Shown here in pieces: positions 8,941 through 17,212 of a stretch of DNA of 50,477 nucleotides. Within the stretch, counting starts at the first letter, position 1. Each line of letters begins with the position of its first letter. Source of the DNA: RGIG3528 sp045629005 (GTDB lineage: Bacteria > Bacillota > Clostridia > Lachnospirales > Lachnospiraceae); NCBI GenBank assembly GCA_045629005.1, contig JAZQQJ010000061.1, forward strand, positions 1-50,477, given 5' to 3'. The notes under the pieces are model-generated. The model ran no database searches. It saw only the letters and a list, made by a program, of their open reading frames with translations, and was not told where the DNA came from. Position numbers and translations under genes: made by a program.

Positions 8941-9250
8941 CATATATAATTATTTTATATTTAGTAGTAGTAGTAGTGTGTGTGGATTTGTGGAAAAGTC
9001 CTTTAAGCCCAGTAAAATCAATGGTTTCAGCTGTGGGTTCAAATCTTTATAAAATGTTTATAAAGTTTATAACTCTAAAGTAAATAAGAACATAGTCCCT
9101 GTGGGTTTTGTGTGGATTTCCTGTGGAAAAAATGTTAATTCCTGATATACTGAGTTTTCCACATTTTTTCAACACTATATATCAACAAATTGTGGATTGT
9201 TTTGTATGAGTTTCTTCATATTATAATAGGTGGATATAGATATCCACACA
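8941..9250. other. Chromosomal replication origin (oriC), dnaA-dnaN spacer
   Basis: This 341-bp gap between dnaA and dnaN holds no gene but has all parts of a bacterial origin core. Reading the plus strand from left: an A/T-rich unwinding stretch (8943-8961); five TAG trinucleotides at 8962-8976, the DnaA-trio; two DnaA boxes overlapping by one base, TGTGGATTT (8981-8989) and TGTGGAAAA (8989-8997); then a spread cluster TGTGGGTTT (9100-9108), TGTGGATTT (9111-9119), TGTGGAAAA (9122-9130), TTTTCCACA reversed (9155-9163), TGTGGATTG (9191-9199) and ATATCCACA reversed (9240-9248). The arrangement of trio, paired boxes and A/T stretch copies the Bacillus subtilis origin. It is where DnaA would open the duplex, next to dnaN. 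Confidence 0.9.
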
Positions 9251-9267
9251 AACCACAATATATTGGG

Positions 9268-10620
9268 TTATCCGTTAGGATTTATCTTTTTAACAAGTAA
9301 ATCAATTGTGGAAGCAAAAACAGGATCTTCTTTAATATCTTTTTCGATTCTCTTACAGCTGGACATTATTGTGGAATGATCTCTGTTGAAAGCTTTACCT
9401 ATTTCCACATATGAAAGGGTAAGGTATTTCTTACAAAGATAAATGGCAATATGTCTTGGATAAGCAATCTTTGCTTCCTTGTTCTTGGAATAAATAGCAG
9501 TTGAAGTAATGGTGTAATGTTCAGCGACAATTCCAACTATATATGAAACAGTGAGAACCTTCTTGGCATCAACATCAATAATGGAATGAATAGCTTCCTG
9601 GACGAGGTCCATTGTAATGTCTTTCTTTTTAAGTCTTGAAAGAGCAACTACCTTATCAAGAGCAGAAGCAAGAATACGTACATTTGAAGTAACATTTTCT
9701 GCAATGAACTCGAGAATTGAATTATCAATGATAAGAGCCTTTTCCTCAGCTTTTTTATTTATGATGGCAAGTCTTGTTTCATAATCGGGATGACTTATAT
9801 CGGCTGTAACACCCATTTCGAAACGGGAACTGAGTCTTTCTTCAAGAGTTGTCATTTCTTTTGGAGGACGATCTGAAGAAAGAACAATCTGTTTCTTATT
9901 TTCATAAAGAGTATTGAATGTCCAGAAGAATTCTTCCTGAACTGCCTCTTTATTAATGATGAACTGAATATCATCGATTATAAGAACATCTACATTACGA
10001 TATTTTTCTCTGAACTCATCACCGGTTTTCTTACGAATGGACTGAATAAGCTCATTTGTAAATTTTTCACCTGTAATAAAAAGGACTTTCTTATCCTTAT
10101 GATGAGACATAATTTCATGAGCAATTGCCTGAATAAGATGAGTCTTACCAAGACCAACCCCTCCATAAATAAAGAGAGGATTATAGGATCCGCCCGGATC
10201 GTCAGCAACAGCAGCAGCTGCTGCATGAGCAACCATATTATTTGAGCCGATGACAAAAGAATCAAACGTGTACCTAGGATTTAAAGATGCAAAAGTAGCA
10301 CGCTGCTCGGGATTTTCAATGATTGTTTCATTTTTTGTCTGACTGGGAAGAACAAAATTAAGCTCAAACTCTTTGCCGATAATTTCCGCAATTGAAGTCT
10401 GAAGGAAAACTTTATATCTCTTTTCAACATGCTCTATGCCAATATTTCCTAACTTTTCCTCAATGGCAATAGTAACAGTAGTGTCGGAAGCATCTACAAC
10501 AGAAAGAGTTTTGATCCAGGTGTTGTATGAAACCTGAGTAATACCATACTCTTCCTTCATGAAAACTATAATTTCTTCCCACTTGTCAATTATTTGATTT
10601 TTAATGGATTCATTACTCAT
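9268..10620 (-). CDS. dnaA: Chromosomal replication initiator DnaA
   Basis: A 450-residue DnaA. Domain I spans about residues 1-85, a linker follows, and the AAA+ domain has Walker A GGVGLGKTHL and Walker B VLIIDDIQF. The C-terminal domain IV carries the DnaA-box reading helix with RDHSTIMSSCKRI. The ATG at 10620 has only a weak AAAGG some 13 bases upstream, so translation may be kept low. A promoter is visible upstream (10694-10722). Downstream lies oriC. Confidence 0.98.
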   Translation of the reverse strand: MSNESIKNQIIDKWEEIIVFMKEEYGITQVSYNTWIKTLSVVDASDTTVTIAIEEKLGNIGIEHVEKRYKVFLQTSIAEIIGKEFELNFVLPSQTKNETIIENPEQRATFASLNPRYTFDSFVIGSNNMVAHAAAAAVADDPGGSYNPLFIYGGVGLGKTHLIQAIAHEIMSHHKDKKVLFITGEKFTNELIQSIRKKTGDEFREKYRNVDVLIIDDIQFIINKEAVQEEFFWTFNTLYENKKQIVLSSDRPPKEMTTLEERLSSRFEMGVTADISHPDYETRLAIINKKAEEKALIIDNSILEFIAENVTSNVRILASALDKVVALSRLKKKDITMDLVQEAIHSIIDVDAKKVLTVSYIVGIVAEHYTITSTAIYSKNKEAKIAYPRHIAIYLCKKYLTLSYVEIGKAFNRDHSTIMSSCKRIEKDIKEDPVFASTIDLLVKKINPNG

Positions 10621-10693
10621 AACAATTTAAAACCTTTTTTTTGCTAACAAACGCTAAAAATGGCGTTTTTTTCATTTTCAGCATATCAAAAAT

Positions 10694-10722
10694 ATTATAG
10701 CAAAACAGGGCATGAATTGCAA
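10694..10722 (-). promoter_or_regulatory. Candidate dnaA promoter
   Basis: On the minus strand TTGCAA (10722-10717), 17 bp, then a perfect TATAAT (10699-10694). A hairpin follows in the leader (AACGCC/GCGTT around 10645-10670) before the dnaA start at 10620. Confidence 0.6.
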
Positions 10723-10785
10723 TTAAATAAGCCCACTTTTTACCACTGAAATTAGTTGATTTGGGGGTAAAGAATAAAAAAAGTC

Positions 10786-10814
10786 TTGACTGTTGTGGAA
10801 AAGTACACTATAAT
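10786..10814 (+). promoter_or_regulatory. rpmH operon promoter containing a DnaA-box-like sequence
   Basis: TTGACT (10786-10791), 17 bp, TATAAT (10809-10814). The spacer holds TGTGGAAAA-like TTGTGGAAAA (10793-10802), the same 9-mer used in oriC. The promoter lies 70 bp before rpmH and diverges from dnaA. Confidence 0.85.
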
Positions 10815-10883
10815 AACTTTCGCTCGTAATTTTGACTTTGAAAATTTTTTTCAATATAAATCCCGGTAAGGAGGTGTGTTTCA

Positions 10884-11021
10884 ATGGCAAAAATGACATT
10901 CCAGCCTAAGAAGAGACAGAGGGCTAAAGTTCATGGATTCCGTTCCAGAATGAGCAGTGCTGGTGGAAGAAAGGTTTTATCAGCTAGAAGAGCAAAGGGC
11001 AGACACGTAATTTCAGCTTAA
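10884..11021 (+). CDS. rpmH: 50S ribosomal protein L34
   Basis: A 45-residue very basic protein with the invariant L34 pattern: MAKMTFQPKKRQRAKVHGF, the RSRMSS and GGRKVLSARRAKGR blocks and a short C-terminal tail. It binds 23S rRNA in the large subunit. A perfect AAGGAGGTG lies upstream of the ATG. It is the first gene of the conserved rpmH-rnpA-yidD-yidC-jag cluster facing away from dnaA. Confidence 0.97.
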   Translation: MAKMTFQPKKRQRAKVHGFRSRMSSAGGRKVLSARRAKGRHVISA

Positions 11022-11091
11022 TACACTATTGCCGGGCCGCGTAAAATGTGGCCTTTTCTTCTATTTAGAATTAAAAAAAGGGATACTTAAA

Positions 11092-11439
11092 GTGGCGGAA
11101 TCAATACGTAAAAATTCGGATTTTCAAACCGTATATAAATGCGGCATAAGTAAAGCAAATAAGTATCTCGTAATGTATGTGTACAAGAATAATCTTGACA
11201 TTAGCCGACTTGGCATATCCGTCAGCAAGAAGGTCGGCAACAGCGTGGTACGTCACAGAATCGCCAGACTGTTCAGAGAAAGCTTTCGTTTAAGTTATGA
11301 GAAGTTCCATAGTGGTTGGGACATTGTTGTGGTGGCACGAATGAGTGCCAAGGGAAAAGGCTTTAGTGACATTAATAATGCGTTCCTTAATTTGGCGGAA
11401 CAGCATGGTCTTATAAATGATGAGAAAACTTTGTATTAA
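11092..11439 (+). CDS. rnpA: Ribonuclease P protein component
   Basis: A 115-residue protein subunit of RNase P, which helps the catalytic RNA bind and cleave pre-tRNA 5' leaders. The RNR-type signature is seen as KKVGNSVVRHRIARLFRE, with the SIRKNSDFQTVYK start typical of the family. I choose the GTG at 11092 because AAGGGA lies about 9 bases upstream and the length fits; the frame extends back to a TTG at 11029 without a ribosome site. The 3' end overlaps yidD by 23 bp. Confidence 0.92.
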   Translation: MAESIRKNSDFQTVYKCGISKANKYLVMYVYKNNLDISRLGISVSKKVGNSVVRHRIARLFRESFRLSYEKFHSGWDIVVVARMSAKGKGFSDINNAFLNLAEQHGLINDEKTLY

Positions 11440-11632
11440 ACTTATCGTTTTTTATCGCAAATATCTCTCCCCGCTAAAGCGTCGGCCGACATGCAGATTT
11501 GTGCCGACTTGTTCTCAATATGCAATCGAAGCATACGAAAAGTATGGCGTGGTAAAGGGTTCATACCTCACCGGAAAACGCATTCTCAGATGTAATCCGT
11601 TTTCAAAAGGTGGTTATGATCCGGTGCCTTAG
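11417..11632 (+). CDS. yidD: Membrane protein insertion efficiency factor YidD
   Basis: A 71-residue cysteine-containing protein with the family core FYRKYLSPLKRRPTCRFVPT followed by CSQYAIEAYEKYG, then GKRILRCNPFSKGGYDPVP. An amphipathic N-terminus attaches it to the inner face of the membrane, where it helps YidC and Sec-dependent insertion. ATG codons at 11417 and 11420 are both possible. The 23-bp overlap with rnpA suggests coupled translation. Confidence 0.95.
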   Translation: MMRKLCIKLIVFYRKYLSPLKRRPTCRFVPTCSQYAIEAYEKYGVVKGSYLTGKRILRCNPFSKGGYDPVP

Positions 11633-11684
11633 CTTATTTTTCGTATTTTTTTGTGACGTGAACTCAATTTAGGAGGGTTTCATT

Positions 11685-13022
11685 TTGAATTATATTGTTC
11701 TTACTCAGACAGGGGGCATATTAAAACCTTTTGCCTGGATTTTTGGACTTATTTTCGATTTACTTTACAGGTTCCTTGAACTTTTCGGTATTGAAAATAT
11801 AGCTGTAACACTTATTCTTTTCACAATCATCGTAAAGATGATTATGCTTCCGCTTACCGTTAAACAGCAGAAATTTTCCAAGCTCTCTGCAAAGATGCAG
11901 CCTGAGCTTTCAGCAATTACAGAAAAATATAAAGGAAAGAAGGATGAACAGTCACAAAGACTTCAGCAGATGGAAACATCCGAAGTTTATGCGAAGTACG
12001 GAACAAATCCTGCATCGGGCTGTCTTCCCCTCCTTATTACACTTCCGCTTATGTTTGCAATGTACCGTATAATCTATGCAATTCCTGCATATGTTAAGGA
12101 CATCAACGTTCTTTTCACAGAAATTGCAGAGGTTGTAAGCCGTCAGGATGGTTTTGTACAGTACATGATGGATCTTTGTAAATCTCTTCAGGTTACAAAT
12201 TATACCAAATGGACTGAAGTAGCAGTTTCTGCCGAAGGCATTGCAACAGGTGATCTTTCCATTACGCACATCATCGATATCCTTACAAAGTTCGGAACAG
12301 CAAACTGGGATAATATCGTTGCTACATATCCTGCACTTACAGCAGTACAGGGGAATATCGACAAGATTGAGCACATTTTCTCTGTTGGAAAGCTCTCAAT
12401 TCTTGACTCTCCGAAAGCATACAAAGAAATTGCAGGTTCCTTCTGGAACGTAGCACTCCTTGTTCCTTTCTTTGCTATCGTTACACAGCTCGGAAGTTCA
12501 TTCCTTTCAAAGAAGCAGAATCCTTCCAGCAACAATTCAAACGACAATGCAGTTGGACAGAGCATGAATTCAATGCTCTACATCATGCCCTTCATTTCAG
12601 GTATCTTCTGTTACACATTACCTCTTTGTATCGGTATTTATTGGATTATCAATACTGTTGTTTCCGTTATTCAGCAGATTGTAATCAACATCTACATTGA
12701 CAAGATGGATCTCGACGAAATGATTTCAAAGAATGTCGAGAAACAGAATAAGAGAAGAGAAAAGCTCGGAGTTGCACAGGGCAATACAATGGCACAGTTC
12801 TCAAAGACATCCGGTAAATCCATCAATTACGAACAGATGTCAAAGCCTGTAACAACATCTAATTATGCAAATATGAGCGGTAGCAGCTCTAAAAATGCTA
12901 ATAAGAACATTAAAAACGTAAATACGGATTCTTCAGATATTAATGTTAAATCCGCTGATGAAGTAAAAGCACCTGAAACAAAGTCTATTTCAGGATACGC
13001 AAACATTCTCAAGAGAGATTAA
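11685..13022 (+). CDS. yidC: Membrane protein insertase YidC/Oxa1
   Basis: A 445-residue polytopic insertase. TM segments are visible near residues 20-60, 105-130, 245-265 and 295-330. The conserved positive residue of the hydrophilic groove appears as lysine (LFTIIVKMIMLPL) in place of the more usual arginine. The C-terminal tail after about residue 350 is basic, then Ser/Asn-rich and disordered-looking. No lipoprotein cysteine is seen at the N-terminus, unlike Bacillus SpoIIIJ. The start is TTG at 11685 with AGGAGGG 7-8 bases upstream. Confidence 0.95.
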   Translation: MNYIVLTQTGGILKPFAWIFGLIFDLLYRFLELFGIENIAVTLILFTIIVKMIMLPLTVKQQKFSKLSAKMQPELSAITEKYKGKKDEQSQRLQQMETSEVYAKYGTNPASGCLPLLITLPLMFAMYRIIYAIPAYVKDINVLFTEIAEVVSRQDGFVQYMMDLCKSLQVTNYTKWTEVAVSAEGIATGDLSITHIIDILTKFGTANWDNIVATYPALTAVQGNIDKIEHIFSVGKLSILDSPKAYKEIAGSFWNVALLVPFFAIVTQLGSSFLSKKQNPSSNNSNDNAVGQSMNSMLYIMPFISGIFCYTLPLCIGIYWIINTVVSVIQQIVINIYIDKMDLDEMISKNVEKQNKRREKLGVAQGNTMAQFSKTSGKSINYEQMSKPVTTSNYANMSGSSSKNANKNIKNVNTDSSDINVKSADEVKAPETKSISGYANILKRD

Positions 13023-13034
13023 ATGGAGGCAAAA

Positions 13035-13862
13035 ATGAGAAACTGGATAGAAACAACAGGTAAAACTGTTGAAGACGCCATTATGGAAGCTAAGATTCAG
13101 CTTCAGACTACTGAGGACAATCTTGATATTGAAATTATCGAAGAGCCCAGTGCAGGTTTTCTCGGAATCAACAAGAAACCCGCTGTAATTAAAGCAGCTG
13201 TTAAAGAAACAATCAAAGACAAAGCAGTTAATTTCCTTGTTGATGTACTTAACTGTATGGAAATTCAAAACGAAGTTAAGTGCACATATGATGAAGAAGA
13301 GAAGACAATGAATTTTGAAATTCTCGGTGATGACATGGGTGTTCTTATCGGTAAGAGAGGACAGACACTTGACTCACTTCAGTACCTCATCAGCCTTGTT
13401 GTTAATAAGGATTCTGAGGATTACATCAAGATTAAGCTTGATACTGAGAATTACCGCGAGAGAAGAAAAGAAACTCTTGAGAATCTTGCAAAGAATATTG
13501 CAGGCAAGGTTAAGAAAACAGGTAAGGCTGTTGCTCTCGAACCCATGAATCCTTACGAAAGAAGAATTATTCACTCTGCACTTCAGAACGATAAGTATGT
13601 AGAAACACATTCCGAAGGAGAAGAGCCTTATCGTAAAGTAGTCGTTACACTTAAAAAGGGTGTTAAAGTTTACAATAAGTACAATGACAAATCCCGTTAT
13701 GGCAACAAGGGTGGTTACGGTAATAAGCGCGGCGGTTACAAGAGCAATTACCAGAAGCCCGGCTACCACAGAAATCCCAATGAGCCTTATCGTTACGGCA
13801 ACATTGAGGAAGGTGAAGTTTACGAGGGCGTTAAAGCTACAGTAGATTCAAACGAGGAATAA
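13035..13862 (+). CDS. jag: RNA-binding protein Jag/KhpB (Jag_N, KH, R3H)
   Basis: A 275-residue protein with an N-terminal Jag domain (GKTVEDAIMEAKIQL, GFLGINKKPA), a type II KH domain (LIGKRGQTLDSLQYL) and an R3H domain (PYERRIIHSAL, EGEEPYRKVVV). Family members bind many RNAs and affect cell elongation and sporulation. The ATG at 13035 is preferred over 13023 because GGAGG sits 5 bases before it. After the R3H domain there is a roughly 60-residue Gly/Tyr/Lys/Arg-rich tail (SRYGNKGGYGNKRGGYKS), which the family does not need and which resembles RGG-type RNA-binding or condensate-forming tails. It is the last gene of the rpmH operon. Confidence 0.93.
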   Translation: MRNWIETTGKTVEDAIMEAKIQLQTTEDNLDIEIIEEPSAGFLGINKKPAVIKAAVKETIKDKAVNFLVDVLNCMEIQNEVKCTYDEEEKTMNFEILGDDMGVLIGKRGQTLDSLQYLISLVVNKDSEDYIKIKLDTENYRERRKETLENLAKNIAGKVKKTGKAVALEPMNPYERRIIHSALQNDKYVETHSEGEEPYRKVVVTLKKGVKVYNKYNDKSRYGNKGGYGNKRGGYKSNYQKPGYHRNPNEPYRYGNIEEGEVYEGVKATVDSNEE

Positions 13863-13869
13863 TTAAGAT

Positions 13870-13900
13870 GGGGTGCTTCTTGCACCCTTTCTTTTGCTTT
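13870..13900 (+). terminator. Terminator of the rpmH-jag operon
   Basis: GGGTGC (13871-13876) pairs with GCACCC (13882-13887) across a 5-nt loop, followed by TTTCTTTTGCTTT. It lies 8 bp after the jag stop. Confidence 0.8.
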
Positions 13901-13938
13901 ATTCACAACTATAATTTCTTCATTCGAATGTTGAAAAT

Positions 13939-15312
13939 ATGAGAGAAACAATATGTGCAATCGCTACCGGAGCGACAAATGCCGGAATCAGCATAATCAG
14001 AATTAGCGGCGAAGAAGCAATTACAATCGCCGATAAGATTTTTGTTGCAAAAAAAGCAGGAAAAAAACTCGCTGACCAGAAAACATTCACACTTCACTAC
14101 GGAAATATTGTTTTCGAAGACGAAATCATTGATGAAGTAATAGTTTCTGTTATGAAAGCTCCAAACAGTTATACTGCAGAGAATGTTGTTGAAATAAACT
14201 GTCATGGAGGAATGCTTGTTACAAGAAAAGTTCTTGAAACGGTTATTTCAGCCGGAGCAAGACTTGCAGAACCCGGTGAATTTACAAAACGTGCATTTTT
14301 AAACGGAAGAATCGATCTTTCACAGGCAGAAGCGGTTATCGATGTAATTAACGCAACAAACAATGATGCGGTTAAAAATTCGATAGGACAACTTTCAGGA
14401 AAACTTCGTGACAGAATACATGAACTTCGCGAATTGATACTCCGTGATACCGCATTTATTGAAGCAGCACTTGACGATCCTGAACATATTGAATTGGACG
14501 GATTTACGGATACACTTCGTAAAAACGTAAATATTGAACTTGATAAAATAAATGCTCTTATCCAAACATTTGAAAACGGACGCATTATTAAAGACGGAAT
14601 AAAAACAGTTATACTCGGAAAGCCTAATGCAGGTAAATCAACACTTATGAATACCTTGTCCGGAACCGAAAGAGCTATAGTTACCGACATTCCCGGAACA
14701 ACAAGAGACACAATTGAAGAATTAATTACAATTGACGGCATAACACTTAGTATTGTTGATACGGCCGGAATTCGTGAGACTGAAGACACAGTTGAAAAAA
14801 TCGGTGTTAATAAGGCAATATCCGAACTTGAGAATGCAGACCTTATTCTTTTTGTGGCAGATGCATCCACTCCGATGGACGATAACGACGAAAAGATAAT
14901 TTCACTTATAAAAAACAGGCAGGCAATTGTGCTTCTTAATAAATCCGATATTACGAATGTAATTTCAATTTCCGAAGCAGAAGAAAAAACCGGTCTTCCC
15001 GTCATTTCAATATCTGCAAAAGAACAAACGGGAATAGATTTGCTTGCTGCTAAACTTCGTGAAATGTTTTCAATAGGTCAGATTGGGAAAAGAGAAGAAA
15101 TATACATTACTTCTTTAAGACATAAAGAAAAACTTGAGGAAGCCAAAGATTATCTTGGCGAAGTACTGAACAGTATAGAAAATGATATGCCCGAAGATTT
15201 TTATTCAATCGATCTTCTTGGTGCGTATAAAGCACTCGGAGAAATTCTCGGAGAAGAAATCGAAGATGATTTAGCCGATAAAATATTTAAAGAGTTTTGT
15301 ATGGGAAAATAG
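13939..15312 (+). CDS. mnmE: tRNA modification GTPase MnmE
   Basis: A 457-residue protein. The N-terminal tetrahydrofolate-binding domain begins METICAIAT-like (RETICAIATGATNAGISIIRISG has one change); a helical domain is split by the G domain. The G domain shows GKPNAGKS (about residue 230), DIPGTTRDT, DTAGIRE and NKSD. The C-terminal CMGK supplies the conserved cysteine motif. With MnmG it installs the cmnm5 group on wobble U34. No clear ribosome site precedes the ATG; a TATAAT lies only about 25 bases upstream (13910-13915), so the leader may be very short. The mnmE-mnmG-rsmG order is conserved near oriC. Confidence 0.97.
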   Translation: MRETICAIATGATNAGISIIRISGEEAITIADKIFVAKKAGKKLADQKTFTLHYGNIVFEDEIIDEVIVSVMKAPNSYTAENVVEINCHGGMLVTRKVLETVISAGARLAEPGEFTKRAFLNGRIDLSQAEAVIDVINATNNDAVKNSIGQLSGKLRDRIHELRELILRDTAFIEAALDDPEHIELDGFTDTLRKNVNIELDKINALIQTFENGRIIKDGIKTVILGKPNAGKSTLMNTLSGTERAIVTDIPGTTRDTIEELITIDGITLSIVDTAGIRETEDTVEKIGVNKAISELENADLILFVADASTPMDDNDEKIISLIKNRQAIVLLNKSDITNVISISEAEEKTGLPVISISAKEQTGIDLLAAKLREMFSIGQIGKREEIYITSLRHKEKLEEAKDYLGEVLNSIENDMPEDFYSIDLLGAYKALGEILGEEIEDDLADKIFKEFCMGK

Positions 15313-15335
15313 AAACTCTTTTGGCAGGTAATAAT

Positions 15336-17204
15336 ATGGATCATATTTATGAAACTTATGATGTTGCAGTAATCGGAGCAGGACATGCGGGCTGTGAAGC
15401 AGCTCTTGCGTCTGCCCGACTTGGCATGAAAACAATTGTTTTTATTGTCAGCACGGATTCAATCGCAATGATGCCTTGTAATCCCAATATCGGAGGTACT
15501 TCCAAAGGACATCTTGTCAGAGAACTGGATGCACTTGGCGGCGAAATGGGAAAAAATATCGATAAAACCTTTATTCAGTCAAAGATGTTGAATGTTTCAA
15601 AAGGTCCTGCGGTTCATTCTCTTCGCGCACAAGCCGATAAACAAGAATATACACGTTCGATGAGACGAGTTCTTGAAAACCAGGAAAACCTTACAATAAG
15701 ACAGGCCGAGGTCACAGATGTTCTTGTCGAAGACGGACATGTTTCCGGTGTCCGTACATATTCGAACGGAGTGTATCCTTGCCGTGCCGCTATTATTTGT
15801 ACCGGAACATATCTTAATGCAAGATGTGTATATGGCGATACATATACATACACCGGTCCGAACGGTCTTCCTGCCGCTAACCATCTTACGGATTGTCTTC
15901 GTAATTTAGGATTAGAGATTTACAGATTCAAAACAGGTACACCTGCCAGAATTGATAAGCGAACAATTGACTTTTCAAAAATGGAAGAACAGTACGGTGA
16001 TGATACAATAGTGCCTTTTTCATTTGAGAATTCACCCGATGATATAAAGAAACCTCAGGTTTCATGCTGGCTTACATACACAAATGAAAAGACACATGAA
16101 ATAATACGTCAAAATATAGATAGAAGTCCCCTTTATTCAGGAAACATCAAAGGAACGGGGCCAAGATACTGCCCGTCCATTGAAGATAAAGTCATGAAGT
16201 TCCCTGATAAGACAAGGCATCAGGTTTTTATTGAGCCTGAAGGAGATTATACAAATGAAATGTATATTTCAGGAATGTCCTCATCTCTTCCTGAAGATGT
16301 ACAGGTTCAGATGTATCGCTCCGTTGCGGGACTTGAAAATGCAAAAATAGTCAGACCGGCATATGCAATCGAGTATGACTGTTTCAATCCTACCCAGTTG
16401 AAACCTTCACTCGAGCTGAAAGCTATAGGCGGTCTGTTTTCTGCAGGTCAGATGAACGGAAGCTCAGGCTATGAAGAAGCTGCCGCTCAGGGAATAATGG
16501 CCGGAATTAATGCAGCAAGACTTCTTACAGGAAAAGAACCCGTGGTTATTGACCGTTCACAGGGTTACATCGGAGTTCTTATTGACGATCTTGTTACGAA
16601 AGAAACTCACGAGCCTTACAGAATGATGACTTCACGTGCGGAGTACAGACTGCTCCTGCGTCAGGATAATGCGGATCTCCGACTTACCGAGCTCGGCCAT
16701 GAAATCGGACTTATATCCGATGAACGATATGAGAAACTTCTTGATAAGAAAAAGAAGATTGAAGACGAAATTCAAAGACTGAAGAGCACCATGATTGGCG
16801 GAAGAAAAGATGTTCAGGAATTTCTTGAAGCACATAACAGTGCATTGCTTCGAACAGCTGCTTCGCTCGGTGATCTTATAGTCCGTCAGGAACTTGACTA
16901 CAATATTCTTGCTCCACTTGATCCGGAAAGACAGCCATTGCCTGCGGATGTTATTGCCGAGGTTGAAACCCAGCTGAAATATGAAGGATATATTGAAAGA
17001 CAGGAACGTCAGGTTGAAGCATTCAAGAAAACTGAGAAGCGACTGATTCCCGCAGACATTGATTACGATGCAGTTCCTTCACTCAGAATTGAAGCCCGTC
17101 AGAAACTTAAAGCAATCAGACCCGAAAACATCGGTCAGGCCTCCAGAATTTCCGGAGTTTCACCGGCAGATGTTTCGGTACTTCTTATTTACATTTCAAA
17201 GTAG
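15336..17204 (+). CDS. mnmG: tRNA uridine-5-carboxymethylaminomethyl modification enzyme MnmG
   Basis: A 622-residue FAD-binding protein. The Rossmann dinucleotide motif is VIGAGHAGCEAAL, followed by MPCNPNIGGTSKGHLVREL, the family signature GPRYCPSIEDK, and the C-terminal helical MnmE/tRNA-binding region ending GVSPADVSVLLIYI. Partner of MnmE in U34 modification. The ATG at 15336 follows AGGT; the open frame reaches back into mnmE (15297), but that start would add a non-conserved extension. The gap to mnmE is 23 bp. Confidence 0.97.
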   Translation: MDHIYETYDVAVIGAGHAGCEAALASARLGMKTIVFIVSTDSIAMMPCNPNIGGTSKGHLVRELDALGGEMGKNIDKTFIQSKMLNVSKGPAVHSLRAQADKQEYTRSMRRVLENQENLTIRQAEVTDVLVEDGHVSGVRTYSNGVYPCRAAIICTGTYLNARCVYGDTYTYTGPNGLPAANHLTDCLRNLGLEIYRFKTGTPARIDKRTIDFSKMEEQYGDDTIVPFSFENSPDDIKKPQVSCWLTYTNEKTHEIIRQNIDRSPLYSGNIKGTGPRYCPSIEDKVMKFPDKTRHQVFIEPEGDYTNEMYISGMSSSLPEDVQVQMYRSVAGLENAKIVRPAYAIEYDCFNPTQLKPSLELKAIGGLFSAGQMNGSSGYEEAAAQGIMAGINAARLLTGKEPVVIDRSQGYIGVLIDDLVTKETHEPYRMMTSRAEYRLLLRQDNADLRLTELGHEIGLISDERYEKLLDKKKKIEDEIQRLKSTMIGGRKDVQEFLEAHNSALLRTAASLGDLIVRQELDYNILAPLDPERQPLPADVIAEVETQLKYEGYIERQERQVEAFKKTEKRLIPADIDYDAVPSLRIEARQKLKAIRPENIGQASRISGVSPADVSVLLIYISK

Positions 17205-17212
17205 GATGATAT

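Noticed and set aside
8961..8977. The TAG repeat as a simple microsatellite.
   Set aside because: Its place beside paired DnaA boxes and an A/T-rich stretch fits the DnaA-trio of an origin.
10640..10675. The AACGC/GCGTT hairpin followed by T-run on the plus strand as a terminator.
   Set aside because: No plus-strand gene precedes it; it lies in the dnaA leader on the other strand, where it lacks a T-run.
14202..15005. A 267-codon open frame on the minus strand opposite mnmE.
   Set aside because: It is a shadow of mnmE, whose motifs are intact; its Ser/Ile/Phe-rich translation shows no domain and it has no ribosome site.
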